From assembly GCA_003049465.1 (NCBI GenBank), contig PYSS01000055.1, positions 179,907-243,906 of the forward strand: a DNA stretch of 64,000 nucleotides, written 5' to 3'. This stretch comes from Magnaporthiopsis rhizophila (Eukaryota > Ascomycota > Sordariomycetes > Magnaporthales > Magnaporthaceae). The notes under the pieces were generated by a model, which had not been told where the DNA came from, searched no databases, and saw only the letters and a list, made by a program, of their open reading frames with translations. The position numbers and the translations under genes are program-made. Shown one piece after another: positions 11,781 through 22,006 of the stretch; positions within the stretch are counted from its first letter, which is position 1; each line of letters begins with the position of its first letter.

Positions 11781-13670
11781 TGGGGCATTCTCTACGAAAT
11801 CACCGTACTTGAAACCCACACTCCCAGCATCGGACTAGTACCGTTTTCTTTCCATTTTCTTTTGAACTTGGGGACAGGGCGTCATTCACGTTTTTTCATG
11901 ACTGCTGGGTTTCCTAATCTGGCCACATTAATATATACCTAAGACGAGACCCAAAGAGAGTTACGGCCTGACTCCTGACTCCCTTTGGGGTCTCGAGAGA
12001 TTTTCTTCTTTTGTTTCTCCCTTCTGTCATCACGCACATTCCAGGCCTCTGCGCCCGAATTGGCATGTGTATGTCTTGGTGTGAATCGAGAGGGAAGGGA
12101 GTCAGTCGCTTCCCCGTCTGCTATTTTTTTTTTTTTTTTTTTTTTTTCCCAAGTCATCCATTCCATGGTCACGGCGCAAAAGGGGGGGGGGGCTGGCTTT
12201 CTTGTTTTATGCTTTGGGGGAGAACAGGGACCCTTCACGTTATGCTCAGATTTGCTACCCTTTTTTCGCAGTCAAGGCAAGACGACTTGTTATTGTGTAA
12301 AAAGAAATAAAATAATAAAAAAAAGAAAAGGGCTAGAGACGGTACGGGAATGGGAGCGAGAAGACACTGGTTCTCCCCGATTTTTCTGCGTGTTCTTTTA
12401 GGTACAGGTTTTTCCATACGCGATAAGGACTCTCATTGATGTTTTGAGTGCAGCGCGTCGAAAACGGGGGTTGTGAGTGGTTTGACGGCGGCTGGAAGAG
12501 GTGCAGCTGTTACTTAGCTAGGTACATCATAAAGGATTCGGATGATAAAGAAAAGACCGGGCACGGTTGTGCACGGCGGATCCGATACAAGGACGTGTTG
12601 ATGTTGTGCTCCTGGTCGAGCCGGAGGGGTGGCTTCTAGGGATCTTCCTGGATGGCTGGGAGAATGGAGCATTTCATCCATTTAGCCGGGTCGGGGACGC
12701 CAGTTCCAGGAATGTCCGAGTTTGATGGGTGGCGTTTATTGGGAATCCGTGATTTGAAAAGGCTTTCTCTTCGCAGAACGTCGTCTGGATTTTTGTCTTG
12801 AATACATGAGCCTGGTAAACGGAACGTTCGGACGAGATGGAGGGCTCATCGGGCAGGGAGGACGTCGTTTGGGTTGTTTCCAGGCTGCATCTATACAGTA
12901 TTTGACTAGATGGCATTTGACAGGGCAAAACACGCAAGATATCAGATTCAGCATGAACCCTGCGCAACTCACATGCCATGACGGCACTGCCGCGCAAGAC
13001 TAATTAAATTGCAAACACACGTCACCCAAAACCGGACATGCCGGAGCAAGCAGCCTAGGTATTCCACGACTGGGATGGACGGGCGGGTGGTACGTGTTTT
13101 CATCCCAAAAGACTACTGCTTTTGCCTGCCCGGCTGACTGTCCCATCGTCTTCTCTCACCCCCGGGAGCTCCCGTTGCGGCGCGTTCAAAGCCCCCGAGG
13201 TCCCGACAAGACAAGCTTTTAGGTTGCTCCTCCTGAGAGAGCGCCAAGACAAGATCTCGGCAATCCCTAATTCCTCCTGGCTGCAACCTCAAAACCTCTG
13301 TTGGTTCCTGCACGGACTTCATTTTGGTCTGGGCAGTCCAAACGCGGCAGAACAAACAGGAGCAGCTGAAAAGGGGCCCCCACTGGTAACACGCTAACCT
13401 TCAATCTTGGACTTTCGTCATTTCCAGACCTCCTCCTTTTTTTCGTTTCCTCGTACCCCTGTCCTTCTGTTTCGACCTCCTCCACCTTCTTCCACGTTCT
13501 CCTTTCACCTTTCTTTTCGGTTTTCTGGCCCGTCTTGCCGCAACATTGCAAGGTGGCGGCAAACGACCAAATAACAAATGAAGCAACCGTAAAACTCAAA
13601 CCTCTTGAGACAGAGAGTGACAGAAAGAGTCGCGGCGGAGACTCGGCGCCTCGGCACCGCAAAACCGACC
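11781..13670. other. Intergenic region between taf1 and the glycosyltransferase-like gene
   Basis: No gene seen. Contains a 24-T run (12124-12147), an 11-G run (12182-12192), A-rich sequence near 12300-12330, and CT-rich sequence at 13430-13520 that probably lies in the promoter or leader of the next gene. Confidence 0.6.
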
Positions 13671-15183
13671 ATGCTGGCGCCGGCCAGGTTCGTCAGCGCG
13701 GCCAAGGTCGCCGTGCCGCTGGTCATGTTCCTCTGCATCTTCTCGTACATGGCGTCGTCGTCGACGTCGCCGCGCGCAACCTATGCCCAGGTGATGCGCA
13801 AGTTCAAGGACCAGCGCACCCTGTTCGTGTCCGACTTCCTCGAGAACGAGATCGACGGCCCGTTCGACGGCGAGCCCATCAAGGCCATGTGCGCCTCCAA
13901 GACGTGGAACCGCGACTGGATCCTGCAGTGCGACGCGGTGCCAGAGGGGATCGGCACGGTGAGGAACGGCCACCTCCAGTGCCTGCGCCTGGCGATCGAG
14001 CTGGGAGGTACGTCGTTCATTTCTTGCTCCGACCGCTTGCTTTTTTGGCAGTCCACTAACAGCCGTCCCAAAAACAGCCAGCGGCCTGATCCTCCCCGGC
14101 ATAATCCAACGATCTTCACACGACATCACCAAACCGATCCCCAACTCCAAGGGCCCGGTGCGCGGCGTCTCGCTCGACTACTTCTTCGACAAGGAGCACC
14201 TGACGAGCAGCCTGGGCCGGCTGTGTCCGCAGATGAAGCTCTACTCGTCCATCGACGACCTGGCCCACGTGCCGTCGGTCTTGACCGGCATCAAGCTCGA
14301 GATCCCACAGGCGTTTGTGCAGATGAAGACCATCACGCTGGTGCACGGCTCCGTCGTGGCCGACGCCAAGATTCTGGCCCAGACGGTCAGGGCGCACATC
14401 AAGTCCAAGGACGACGGCACGCTCCGCCCGCTCAAGCTGCAGCTGCCCTGGTCGAACGGGTTCTGGTACCCCGTGGCGGCGGACCCGCCCGAGTTCGTGG
14501 CCAGCTTCGGGCGCCTGCTGCGCGTGCGGGCCGACGTCCGCCGCCTGGCCGCCGAGACGCTGTTCGCCCTGCGCGTCAGCCACGGCCTGAACCTGGACCC
14601 GAGGCGGGCGCGCCCCGGGGAGGAGCTCACAAAGTCCTTCATGGGCGTGCGGCTGCGCACCGACCGCGACGTCCAGGTCAAGAAGGACCCGGCGTGGCCG
14701 TCGTACGTGGACCAGGCCCCTTACTTCCTGGGGCTCCTGGCCGAGCGCAAGGCCCCCGTCGTGTACCTGGCGCAGGGCGCGGCGCCCAACGACGAGACGG
14801 CCTTTGTTGAGCGCGGCACGGAGCTGGGCGCCGTCGTCGTGTCCAAGTGGGACCTGCTCGAGCGCGCGGGCCTGCGGGCCCAGGCGCGCGAGCTGGACGC
14901 CCTCAGCTGGGACCAGCAGGCGCTCGTCGACTACGAGGTCATGCTGCACGCCGGCCTGGTCACGGGCATCGCCCACTCGAGCTTCGCCTGGAACCTGGCC
15001 GCCCGCCGGAGAGTGGCGTACGACGGCGCCGGCCTGGCCAACGGGTCGTTGGCGGTCGGCACGCTGCAGGGTGCACAGGGGGAGATTCAGTACAAAGACC
15101 CTTATACCGTCATCTTCCGGGCCGGGGCCGACAGGACGGCGCCCAAGAATGCCGAGGCCATGGAGCTTACGATCTGGCCATGA
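13671..15183 (+). CDS. Type II membrane glycosyltransferase-like protein (O-fucosyltransferase-like)
   Basis: Two exons, 13671-14007 and 14078-15183; 480 aa, phases close. The ATG at 13671 is the first in frame and is followed by a single hydrophobic segment (about residues 8-28), fitting a type II signal anchor and a Golgi/ER lumenal domain. The rest reads as a soluble domain. Near the C-terminus lies IAHSSFAWNLAARR, which resembles the conserved Ser-containing segment of GDP-fucose O-fucosyltransferase-like fungal proteins; an early GLILPGIIQR segment fits the same fold family's start. The assignment rests on topology and these short matches, so substrate and sugar donor are unknown. An unrelated secreted or Golgi enzyme remains possible. 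Coding GC is very high, especially at third positions, like its neighbour rtg2. Confidence 0.5.
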
Positions 15184-15773
15184 GGTCGTCAGTGCATGCG
15201 TTCTACCGTGTAATATTATTTATCTTCTCTTTTCAGCGTTGACTTTCCAAGGCGCCCAGGTTCTAGCTTTACACCGGCACCTAAACGCGTTTGCTTTTTT
15301 CTTGACTAGCCTGAATGGCTGAAAATCAATGGTGAAGGGTGGTTTTGTTGTATGGATTTAGGGCGTTTCGTCTCGAGGCGCGTAAGGGAGGGCGTTTGGG
15401 GAGTTGACTGCTTGGGCTGGGAGCTGCCATAATAAAATTGATTTTTTTTTTTTTTTTTTTGGAACGAAATCATGCCTCCCCGTCGTTGCTGCCGCAAAGG
15501 AAAGCTGTGTGTTGCTGCGGGCAGTCATGGGACTCTGGATTTCTCCCCACGTCATCTGCGACTTCGAGATCAATTCTCCACGACCATGGATGCAGTTGAG
15601 CGGACCGAGCATGCGCTTTTTGGAGGCCGTATTTCTACGTTGCGTCTTGGTCACCGTACGCATTCGTCGTGCCAGCAGCAGCTGCAAAGATCCCAAAAAG
15701 GACAGAACCCCTCAGCTTTGATTTGTCCAACACACCCTTGTATCATCAAAAGCCGTCAGCAAGCAGCCCAGAC
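15184..15773. other. Intergenic region upstream of the rtg2-like gene
   Basis: No gene seen. It has a 19-T run at 15442-15460. The rtg2-like frame is open upstream to about 15669 but the first ATG in frame is 15774. Confidence 0.6.
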
Positions 15774-17747
15774 ATGGCAGCCCTCCCTCCTGCCCCGGTG
15801 GCCCCGACGGCGCCGGCTCCTGGACCGCCAGCGTCGGAGCCCGAGTCGTCGCCGGCGGTGGCTGATATAATCACTCTCGAGAACCTCGCTCTCAAGCTGG
15901 CGAAATGGGACCCCGCCGCCACGAGCCACCTGTACGCGCTCGTGGACATGGGCAGCAACGGCATCCGCTTCTCCATCTCGGACCTGGCCCCGTCCAGGGC
16001 CCGGCTGCTGCCCTGCCTCTACCAAGAGCGTGCGCCCATCTCGCTGCTCGACGCCCTCCTCGAACGTGACCCGACCAAGACCCAGGACGACAAGTTCCCC
16101 GGGGCCACCATCCTGGCCGTGGCCCGGACCCTGGCCCGCTTCCGCGCCATCGCCGTCGACGGCTACGGCGTCCCGCCCGGGAACCTGCTCGTCTTCGCCA
16201 CCGAAGCTATGCGCCGCGCCTCCAACGCGGCCGACATGCTGCGGGCCATCGCCGACGCCGCCCCGGGGACGACCGTCCACGTCCTCGAGCCCAGGGTCGA
16301 GACGCTGCTCGGCGCCGTGGGCGCCCGCTCGTCCTTTGTCGGCGTCAGGGGCTTGTTCGTGGACCTGGGCGGGGGTAGTCTCCAGATCAGCTACCTCAAC
16401 TCTTATGAGCCCGATCAAGTCTCCAGCGCCGACGCCGGGCCCTCGAGCTACTACGGCATCGTGGCCGCCCGCGCCGGCCAGTCGCTGCCCTTTGGCGCGG
16501 CGCGCATGACGCACATCATCGAGCACGAGAGCGGCCGCGTCTTGGACGCTGAGGTCTCGGGCCTCCGGTCCAAGCTCGCCGCCGCCATCGAGCATCTGCG
16601 CCGCGCCCACCCGGCCCTGGCCGCCGACCTCGCCGACGACGGCCCCGGCGTCGCCCTGTACCTCTACGGCGGCGGCCTGCGCGGTTACGGCAGCATGCTC
16701 ATGTTCAACGACAACGGCGACGACGACGACGACCACGCGGCGGCGGCGGCTTACCCCCTGGCCGGAGTCGGCTCGTACACCGTCTCTGGCCGCTACTTTG
16801 CCGAGACCAAGAAGATGCGCAAGGTCAACAAGAAACATAAGGACAAGATCCCGGGTCTGTCAGGCCGCCGACGCCACCAGTTCCCCGCCATCGCCACCGT
16901 GGTCGAGGCGCTTGTCGCCGTTGTCCCCAAGATCCGGTCGGCGACGTTCTGCGCCGGCGGCAACCGCGAGGGCGCGCTGATGATGACCCTGCCCGAGCCG
17001 GTACGCGAGAGCAACCCCCTGCACCTGCTTTCATCCTCTCGCCGTCACGACGAGCCGCCACAGGCAACCGTAGCCGAATCCCTCACAGCCACCCTGATAG
17101 AAGCCCTGCCCGAGTCCCTAGCCGATGGCCCCGGCCCCGCGACCGTGTTTTCCCTCGGCCTGGCCACCTTGTTCGTCGACGGCCTCTTGTGGTCCGGCAC
17201 GAGCAGCGGCGCGCCCGCCGACGACGCCGAGGCCGCCTCGAGCGCCCTGCATTTCACCCTTGGCCGAGACCCCGGCGTCCCCGGGCTGGGCCACCTGGAA
17301 CGCGCCGTGCTGGCGGTGACGATCGTCGCACGCTGGGGCGGCTCCGTCTGCGTGGCGGACAGGCCCTTGCTCGAGAGGCTGCGGGCCGTCGTGAGGAGCA
17401 GTATCCGGGTTCCACCTGGGGGAAGCGACGGCGAGAGCAAAGGGTCCGGACCGGCACCGCTCTTCTGGGCCGATTACATCGGCACTACCGCCGCGGCCGT
17501 CGCCAGGGTCACGGCGGCGTACCCTCGCGACCTTGTTAGTGGTGGCGAAGGACCGCCGAGGATCAGGTTCCGCGCGAGCTCGGAGATGAAGCTCGGGAAG
17601 GAGAACGTCAGCCTGGGCATCGAGGTGGCGCTGCCTGACGTGCTGGCGTTTGACCTCGCGGACCTGACGGCTCCGTTCAAGAAGCTGGGGAAGAAGGAGG
17701 GGAAGAAGGTTGCTGCGACGGCAAAGGTCGTGCCCCCTTGGTCGTAG
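15774..17747 (+). CDS. rtg2: Ppx/GppA-family protein, Rtg2 (retrograde regulation protein 2) type
   Basis: A single exon of 657 aa. The actin-like ATPase fold of the Ppx/GppA family is evident: phosphate-1 motif D58MGSNGIRFSI, an FATEAMRRASN segment (about 141-151), and a phosphate-2 motif FVDLGGGS with D197. In yeast, Rtg2 relays mitochondrial dysfunction to the Rtg1/3 transcription factors; fungal homologues are annotated with that name. Whether this protein hydrolyses polyphosphate or (p)ppGpp cannot be told. The start is the first ATG in frame; a Pro/Ala-rich tail of about 30 residues precedes the domain. It is convergent with the Rok1 gene, with about 330 bp between stops. Confidence 0.83.
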   Translation: MAALPPAPVAPTAPAPGPPASEPESSPAVADIITLENLALKLAKWDPAATSHLYALVDMGSNGIRFSISDLAPSRARLLPCLYQERAPISLLDALLERDPTKTQDDKFPGATILAVARTLARFRAIAVDGYGVPPGNLLVFATEAMRRASNAADMLRAIADAAPGTTVHVLEPRVETLLGAVGARSSFVGVRGLFVDLGGGSLQISYLNSYEPDQVSSADAGPSSYYGIVAARAGQSLPFGAARMTHIIEHESGRVLDAEVSGLRSKLAAAIEHLRRAHPALAADLADDGPGVALYLYGGGLRGYGSMLMFNDNGDDDDDHAAAAAYPLAGVGSYTVSGRYFAETKKMRKVNKKHKDKIPGLSGRRRHQFPAIATVVEALVAVVPKIRSATFCAGGNREGALMMTLPEPVRESNPLHLLSSSRRHDEPPQATVAESLTATLIEALPESLADGPGPATVFSLGLATLFVDGLLWSGTSSGAPADDAEAASSALHFTLGRDPGVPGLGHLERAVLAVTIVARWGGSVCVADRPLLERLRAVVRSSIRVPPGGSDGESKGSGPAPLFWADYIGTTAAAVARVTAAYPRDLVSGGEGPPRIRFRASSEMKLGKENVSLGIEVALPDVLAFDLADLTAPFKKLGKKEGKKVAATAKVVPPWS

Positions 17748-17969
17748 GCTCTTGTCTTTCTCTTTTCCGTCTCTCTAGACGCATGTACACAACATCTTCC
17801 CGTTCCTATTCACGTCCCATCCTTGACCTCACTCACCTACGAGAGCTTGGCTTTCAAGCACCCATTTGATTACTCCTAGGACAACTCGGCATGTATAACG
17901 AGCATGATAGACAAAAGCACACAAAAATGGTATACTTTGTTTTCACCGCTACCATAACTAACTACTACT

Positions 17970-18034
17970 TGAGAGGACGGTATCAAAAGAAAAAAAAAAA
18001 AAAAAAAAAAAAAAAAAAANTGAGAGGACGGTAT

Positions 18035-18067
<33 letters not shown>
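17970..18067. repeat. Single-N gap flanked by an identical 19-base sequence and poly-A
   Basis: The 19-base sequence beginning TGAGAGGACG occurs at 17970-17988 and again at 18021-18039, each copy followed by a long A run, with one N at 18020. This is what two overlapping contig ends joined without merging look like. Confidence 0.85.
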
Positions 18068-18068
<1 letters not shown>

Positions 18069-18073
18069 ACTGT

Positions 18074-20437
18074 TCAGTCCTCAATGCCTCCCCATTCCTC
18101 GTCATCGTCCTCGTGTCCACCGAGCAGTGCCTCCTTCCTTTTCTTGCTCCCCTTAATGGCCCCGCGGCGGTTATTCTCCCTCCGCCTCTCCCACGTGCTC
18201 TTGGACGTGATGCGCGCCTTGTTCGCCCCGGCCCGCCTCGACTCGACGCCCCTCTCGCGCAGCGTCTTCCTGTCCCGCTTGGACACGTCGGGCAGTGCGT
18301 CCAGGAGCCACTTGTGCGCGCCCACGCCCACGGCGGCTGCCGAGGCCTGTGCCTGCCTCTCGCTCAGGGCGATGACGTTGGCGACGCTCTTGACAAAGGG
18401 GATGTCCTCCTTGGTGTAAAAGGTGACGGCCACGCCGCCGCGACGGCCCGCGCGGCCCGTGCGGCCGGCCCGGTGGACGTAGGCGGCCGCGGACCCGGGC
18501 ACGTCGTAGTTGACGACGCCGTTGACGCCCGCAAAGTCTACGCCGCGCGCGAGCACGTCGGTCGTGATGAGCACCCAGACCTCGCCGGCGCGGAAGCGGC
18601 GCACTACGGCCGCCCGCGCCGAGTCGGGCAGCGACGAGTGCAGCACGGCCAGGCGCGCCGCCCCGCCCGCCGCCGCCGGAATGTCGTAGCGCAGTTCGTC
18701 GTGCAGCGCTGCCGCCCGCTCAACCGTCTGCGTGAAGACGAGGAAGGGCGGCCGGAGCGGCGCGTCGGCGGCCCCGCCGCCGCCCTCGGCCGAGGATGAA
18801 GATGAGAAAGAGGAGGGGTGCAGCAGCTGCCGGATGGCCAGGAGCTTGCCCGCCTCTGTGGCTGTATACGTCAGCCGGTGGGCGATGTTGGGAACCGCCG
18901 CGTCCTTGAGTCCGACCACCAGCCTGACCAGCGGCGGGGCGGCGGTCCTGCTGCTGCTGCTTTCCGAGTGGTGTGCACGGAGCCGGTCAAACATCAATGC
19001 CTCAATGCTCGAGGGCATTGTTGCAGACCAGAACGTCACGCGAAGCTCGGGGTTGCGGCACGCCGACCAGATGCCCACAGTCTGGTCGCGGAACAGCGGG
19101 TCGAGCAGCACGTCAGCCTCGTCTAGGATCAGCGACCGCACATTTGGGAGCATCTTTGAAGAACCGCCCTCGGAGAGGAAGTTCAAGAGGTGCATGGGCG
19201 TCGTGACCAGAATGTCCGCTTTGGTCGGGTTCCTAGTTTCGACGCCAGCTTTCTTCAGCCTGCTGCCGCCCTCGCCCTGCTCGTCCTCGTCCCCCGACGA
19301 AGACTCGGCTTCGCTCTCGAAGAGATCATCGCCGTCAGCCGACTCGGATTCACCGGCAACCGCGGCGGCGACCTTCATGCCCTTGCGCATCAGCACCACC
19401 CTGACGCCAGTCCCCGTGGCGAGCTTCCGCCCTTCGTTGGCAATCTGGCTCGCGAGCTCCCGAGTTGGGGCTACGACGATGGCTTCGAGAGCGTGCCTGT
19501 CGATGCCTTCCTCGCCGCCACCTCCTCGTTCAGCCCTCCTCTTGAGAACACCGTTGATTGCCGGAATCAGAAAGCTCAGTGTCTTGCCGCTGCCCGTGGG
19601 CGCGACCGCCAGGAAGTGGACGCCACCTCCCTCGGTCGTCTCCTTCGCGGCATTTTCACAACGACTCAGGGCAAAGTCGGGCATTAGAAGCAGCGGGAGG
19701 CTGCCGAGCTGCACCTCGGTCGGCACCTTGTACCCATCCCGTGCCAGGTTGTCGGCCAGCCTCGGCGATATGCGGTACGTTTGCCTGAGCTCGGAGAATG
19801 AGACGAGCGGCTGTGGGCAGATTTGCTTCTTCTCGTCGCTCCGAGATGGGGACTCAACCGCCGCCGCGGTCGCTTCCTCCTCCCCCTTGCCCAGCTTCTT
19901 CCTCTTTTTCTTCTTCTTTTTCACATCCTCTTCGGCTTCCAGTTTCGACGCGGCGGACTCCTTCAGGGGCTGATGTAGCTGCGACAGTGTGAACTTGAGA
20001 TGGTGCGAGCGCATTATCCGCTTGCATTCGTCCAGTTCGAGCGGATCGGCAGCAAACGCGTCGGAATCGCCCTTCCTCTGTTTCTTGTTCTTCTTCGTTT
20101 TATCCGCCCCGTCCCCTGCCGCCTTCCCCGAGGCAGCGTCGTCACTTTGCCCGGGCCTGTTCTTTGGTGCGAAAAAGTCGATATCGCTCAGCTCACCCTC
20201 TTCCTTCTCCTCTTCCGTCTCCGCGTCCGCCTCTTGCTGCGCGCGCCGGCCATCGCCCTTGTCGCATGCCTTCCTCTTTCGTTTGGTGCCCTTGGGGCCA
20301 GGTGCAGAGCCGACGACGTCATGGTAGAGTTGCGGGTTCGTCTCGACACCGGCCGAAGGCAAATTAGCACGAGCTGCTGCGGTCGGCCTTTTCGATGACA
20401 GCTTGGTGCCTCGAGAAAGGACCTTGAGGATATCCAT
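18074..20437 (-). CDS. rok1: DEAD-box ATP-dependent RNA helicase Rok1
   Basis: A single exon of 787 aa. The start is the ATG at 20437 giving MDILKVLSRGTK, the characteristic Rok1 N-terminus; the frame is open further upstream but has no ATG there. Helicase motifs in order: Q-motif region (about 213-250), motif I APTGSGKT (279-286), Ia PTRELA (324-329), TTP (412-414), II DEAD (439-442), III SAT (471-473), and C-terminal ITTDVLARGVDF and HRAGRTGRAGRRG. Rok1 (human DDX52) acts in the nucleolus in early 18S rRNA processing and 40S assembly. A long Lys/Glu-rich N-terminal extension and an acidic insertion (about 361-395) between motifs Ia and II make it longer than the yeast protein. Confidence 0.93.
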   Translation of the reverse strand: MDILKVLSRGTKLSSKRPTAAARANLPSAGVETNPQLYHDVVGSAPGPKGTKRKRKACDKGDGRRAQQEADAETEEEKEEGELSDIDFFAPKNRPGQSDDAASGKAAGDGADKTKKNKKQRKGDSDAFAADPLELDECKRIMRSHHLKFTLSQLHQPLKESAASKLEAEEDVKKKKKKRKKLGKGEEEATAAAVESPSRSDEKKQICPQPLVSFSELRQTYRISPRLADNLARDGYKVPTEVQLGSLPLLLMPDFALSRCENAAKETTEGGGVHFLAVAPTGSGKTLSFLIPAINGVLKRRAERGGGGEEGIDRHALEAIVVAPTRELASQIANEGRKLATGTGVRVVLMRKGMKVAAAVAGESESADGDDLFESEAESSSGDEDEQGEGGSRLKKAGVETRNPTKADILVTTPMHLLNFLSEGGSSKMLPNVRSLILDEADVLLDPLFRDQTVGIWSACRNPELRVTFWSATMPSSIEALMFDRLRAHHSESSSSRTAAPPLVRLVVGLKDAAVPNIAHRLTYTATEAGKLLAIRQLLHPSSFSSSSSAEGGGGAADAPLRPPFLVFTQTVERAAALHDELRYDIPAAAGGAARLAVLHSSLPDSARAAVVRRFRAGEVWVLITTDVLARGVDFAGVNGVVNYDVPGSAAAYVHRAGRTGRAGRRGGVAVTFYTKEDIPFVKSVANVIALSERQAQASAAAVGVGAHKWLLDALPDVSKRDRKTLRERGVESRRAGANKARITSKSTWERRRENNRRGAIKGSKKRKEALLGGHEDDDEEWGGIED

Positions 20438-21120
20438 TGTCAATTGGTAGCCGTAGATTTTGGCGCCTTCGGCCACAGAGGAATGCTAGCCCAACTTGCG
20501 CGCTTCGGTCTGCTGGATCGTCGGTCCCCCGTCGCTGCGAGCGCGCGAGACCCCCCACCCATATTTTTTTCTTCCATGATCCAGCTTATCGATAAGCAGG
20601 TCCGTGACGGGAAATTGTATTCCCGCGCCTCTCCTCATTTAGTGGGCCCTCACCAGGCCCGGCAGTTTGGTAGCACTGCGGCAAGTGGGGATTCCTGGGA
20701 CATAAGGCTGACAGGGGTCTAACATGCTGGAGACTTTGCCAAGGGGTAACGCTTGAGGCCAAAGATAATGGTTTTAGTCTTTGGGCTTCGATGCATTCCG
20801 TCAAAGTATGCCGAAGCGACGGTTTGGCGCAGCATGCCATAACGACGGTGTTCTTTTGCTGGACGGCCATTGGCTGTTGGTGGTAAGAGAAGTCCAGACC
20901 ACACTATCATGCCCGCCAAAGTGCGTGCCTAATTGGCAACATTAGATTGTCAATGGTTTATAGATCAATCAGTGTTACTTCTATTTTGGGTCTTGACTCG
21001 ACGTCCTGCGCTATTGTTCTTGAGCCGGAGCTATTTCATAAGAGAAGTTAGGTGAGGAAGAAGAAAAAAGATGAGAGGATCATGGTGGCATATCACGAGT
21101 CCTAGTCCAACCAAGACACA
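20438..21120. other. Intergenic region between rok1 and the DUF7721-like gene
   Basis: No gene seen. It holds the rok1 promoter (minus strand) and the 3' flank of the gene ending at 21121. Confidence 0.6.
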
Positions 21121-22006
21121 TCACTTCATAAACTTGGACGCTATGTCCATCAAGCCACTAACCCCGCCGCCAGGGCCGGTAGCCGGCGCGTCCCCCTTGC
21201 CCTTCATGTAGAACTTGTACGCCATCTCGCCCGCCTGCAACACGGCAGACTCTTTGGTTGAGCCGGACGACACCTTTCCCTGCGCGGACTGCTTGTCGAA
21301 GAGCTATTTTTTTAATGCCACATCGCATGTCAGCTACCCATTTGCATCCGCAAGAACCAGGGCCCGCTTACTTCAACTAACCTTGCTCGCTTCGCTCAAC
21401 GCCAATCCAATGAACTGACTCTTGCCGGCAGCGGCCGCCCCGCCCGTCGACGAAGGGTCAGCCGCGCCGTGGCCGGTGAACATCTTGAGGGCCTGCATGG
21501 CCGCCGCGGTGCCCATGTTGCGCTCGTTCACGTCGTCGTCATCATCCTCGTCGTCATCAAAGTATTTCTTGTGGTTCTTGATTGCGGCTGCAAGGTCGTC
21601 AGTCTTAAGAAATTTCAGGACAAGAGAGCGGAGCTGGGAAGAAGCCGGTGTAGGTATATGTGTGATATGCATGTCGTGCCGGCTTACTGGGCTCATCGAC
21701 ATCGTCCTTATCAATCTCCGCTTTCTTCTTTTTCTGGATGAGGCTGTCGAGGATTCCACTGAACAGGCTCACGTCGCCCGAGTTCCCGGCGTGCTGTGAG
21801 GCAAGCTCGGCCGCACCGCGGATGTCGTCGTCGTCATCGTCGTGGTGGATGGTGCTGTGGCCTTTGAAGCAGATTATTAGGAACCAAGCTTGTCACCCCT
21901 TGTTTCTACTAACTCTGTCGCATAGCGCTCGTCCCTACGCCTATGTAGCTAGGAAATCCGCGACAGATACCAGGCCCTGATGGTTGCGGCACTGCTCACC
22001 TGTCAT
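21121..22006 (-). CDS. Small acidic 'beta-flanking protein'/DUF7721-like protein
   Basis: Minus-strand exons read as 22006-22000 (ATGACAG), 21861-21688, 21603-21382 and 21303-21121, about 213 aa. The translation starts MTGHSTIHHDDDDDDIRGAA. It continues through SGDVSLFSGILDSLIQKKKK, an Asp-rich hinge, NMGTAAAMQALKMFTG, a Gly/Ala-rich loop, FIGLALSEASKLFDKQ, and LQAGEMAYKFYMKG to GLMDIASKFMK. These amphipathic blocks resemble the fungal family annotated as beta-flanking protein/DUF7721, whose function is unknown. The model has one surplus base at the 21688/21603 junction: donor GTAAGC leaves phase 1 while the next exon is open only in phase 0. Either a 1-nt sequence error or an unusual donor (GTCGAT, 10 nt upstream) explains it. 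The first coding exon is only 7 nt. Confidence 0.62.

Noticed and set aside
14116..14976. 286-codon minus-strand frame opposite the glycosyltransferase-like gene
   Set aside because: It is a mirror frame of a very GC-rich gene with strong third-position bias.
15756..16838. 360-codon minus-strand frame opposite rtg2
   Set aside because: Shadow of the rtg2 coding sequence; low-complexity Val/Gly/Asp translation without motifs.
18732..19973. 413-codon plus-strand frame opposite rok1
   Set aside because: Ser/Pro-rich shadow of the helicase gene, whose complete motif set leaves no doubt about the coding strand.
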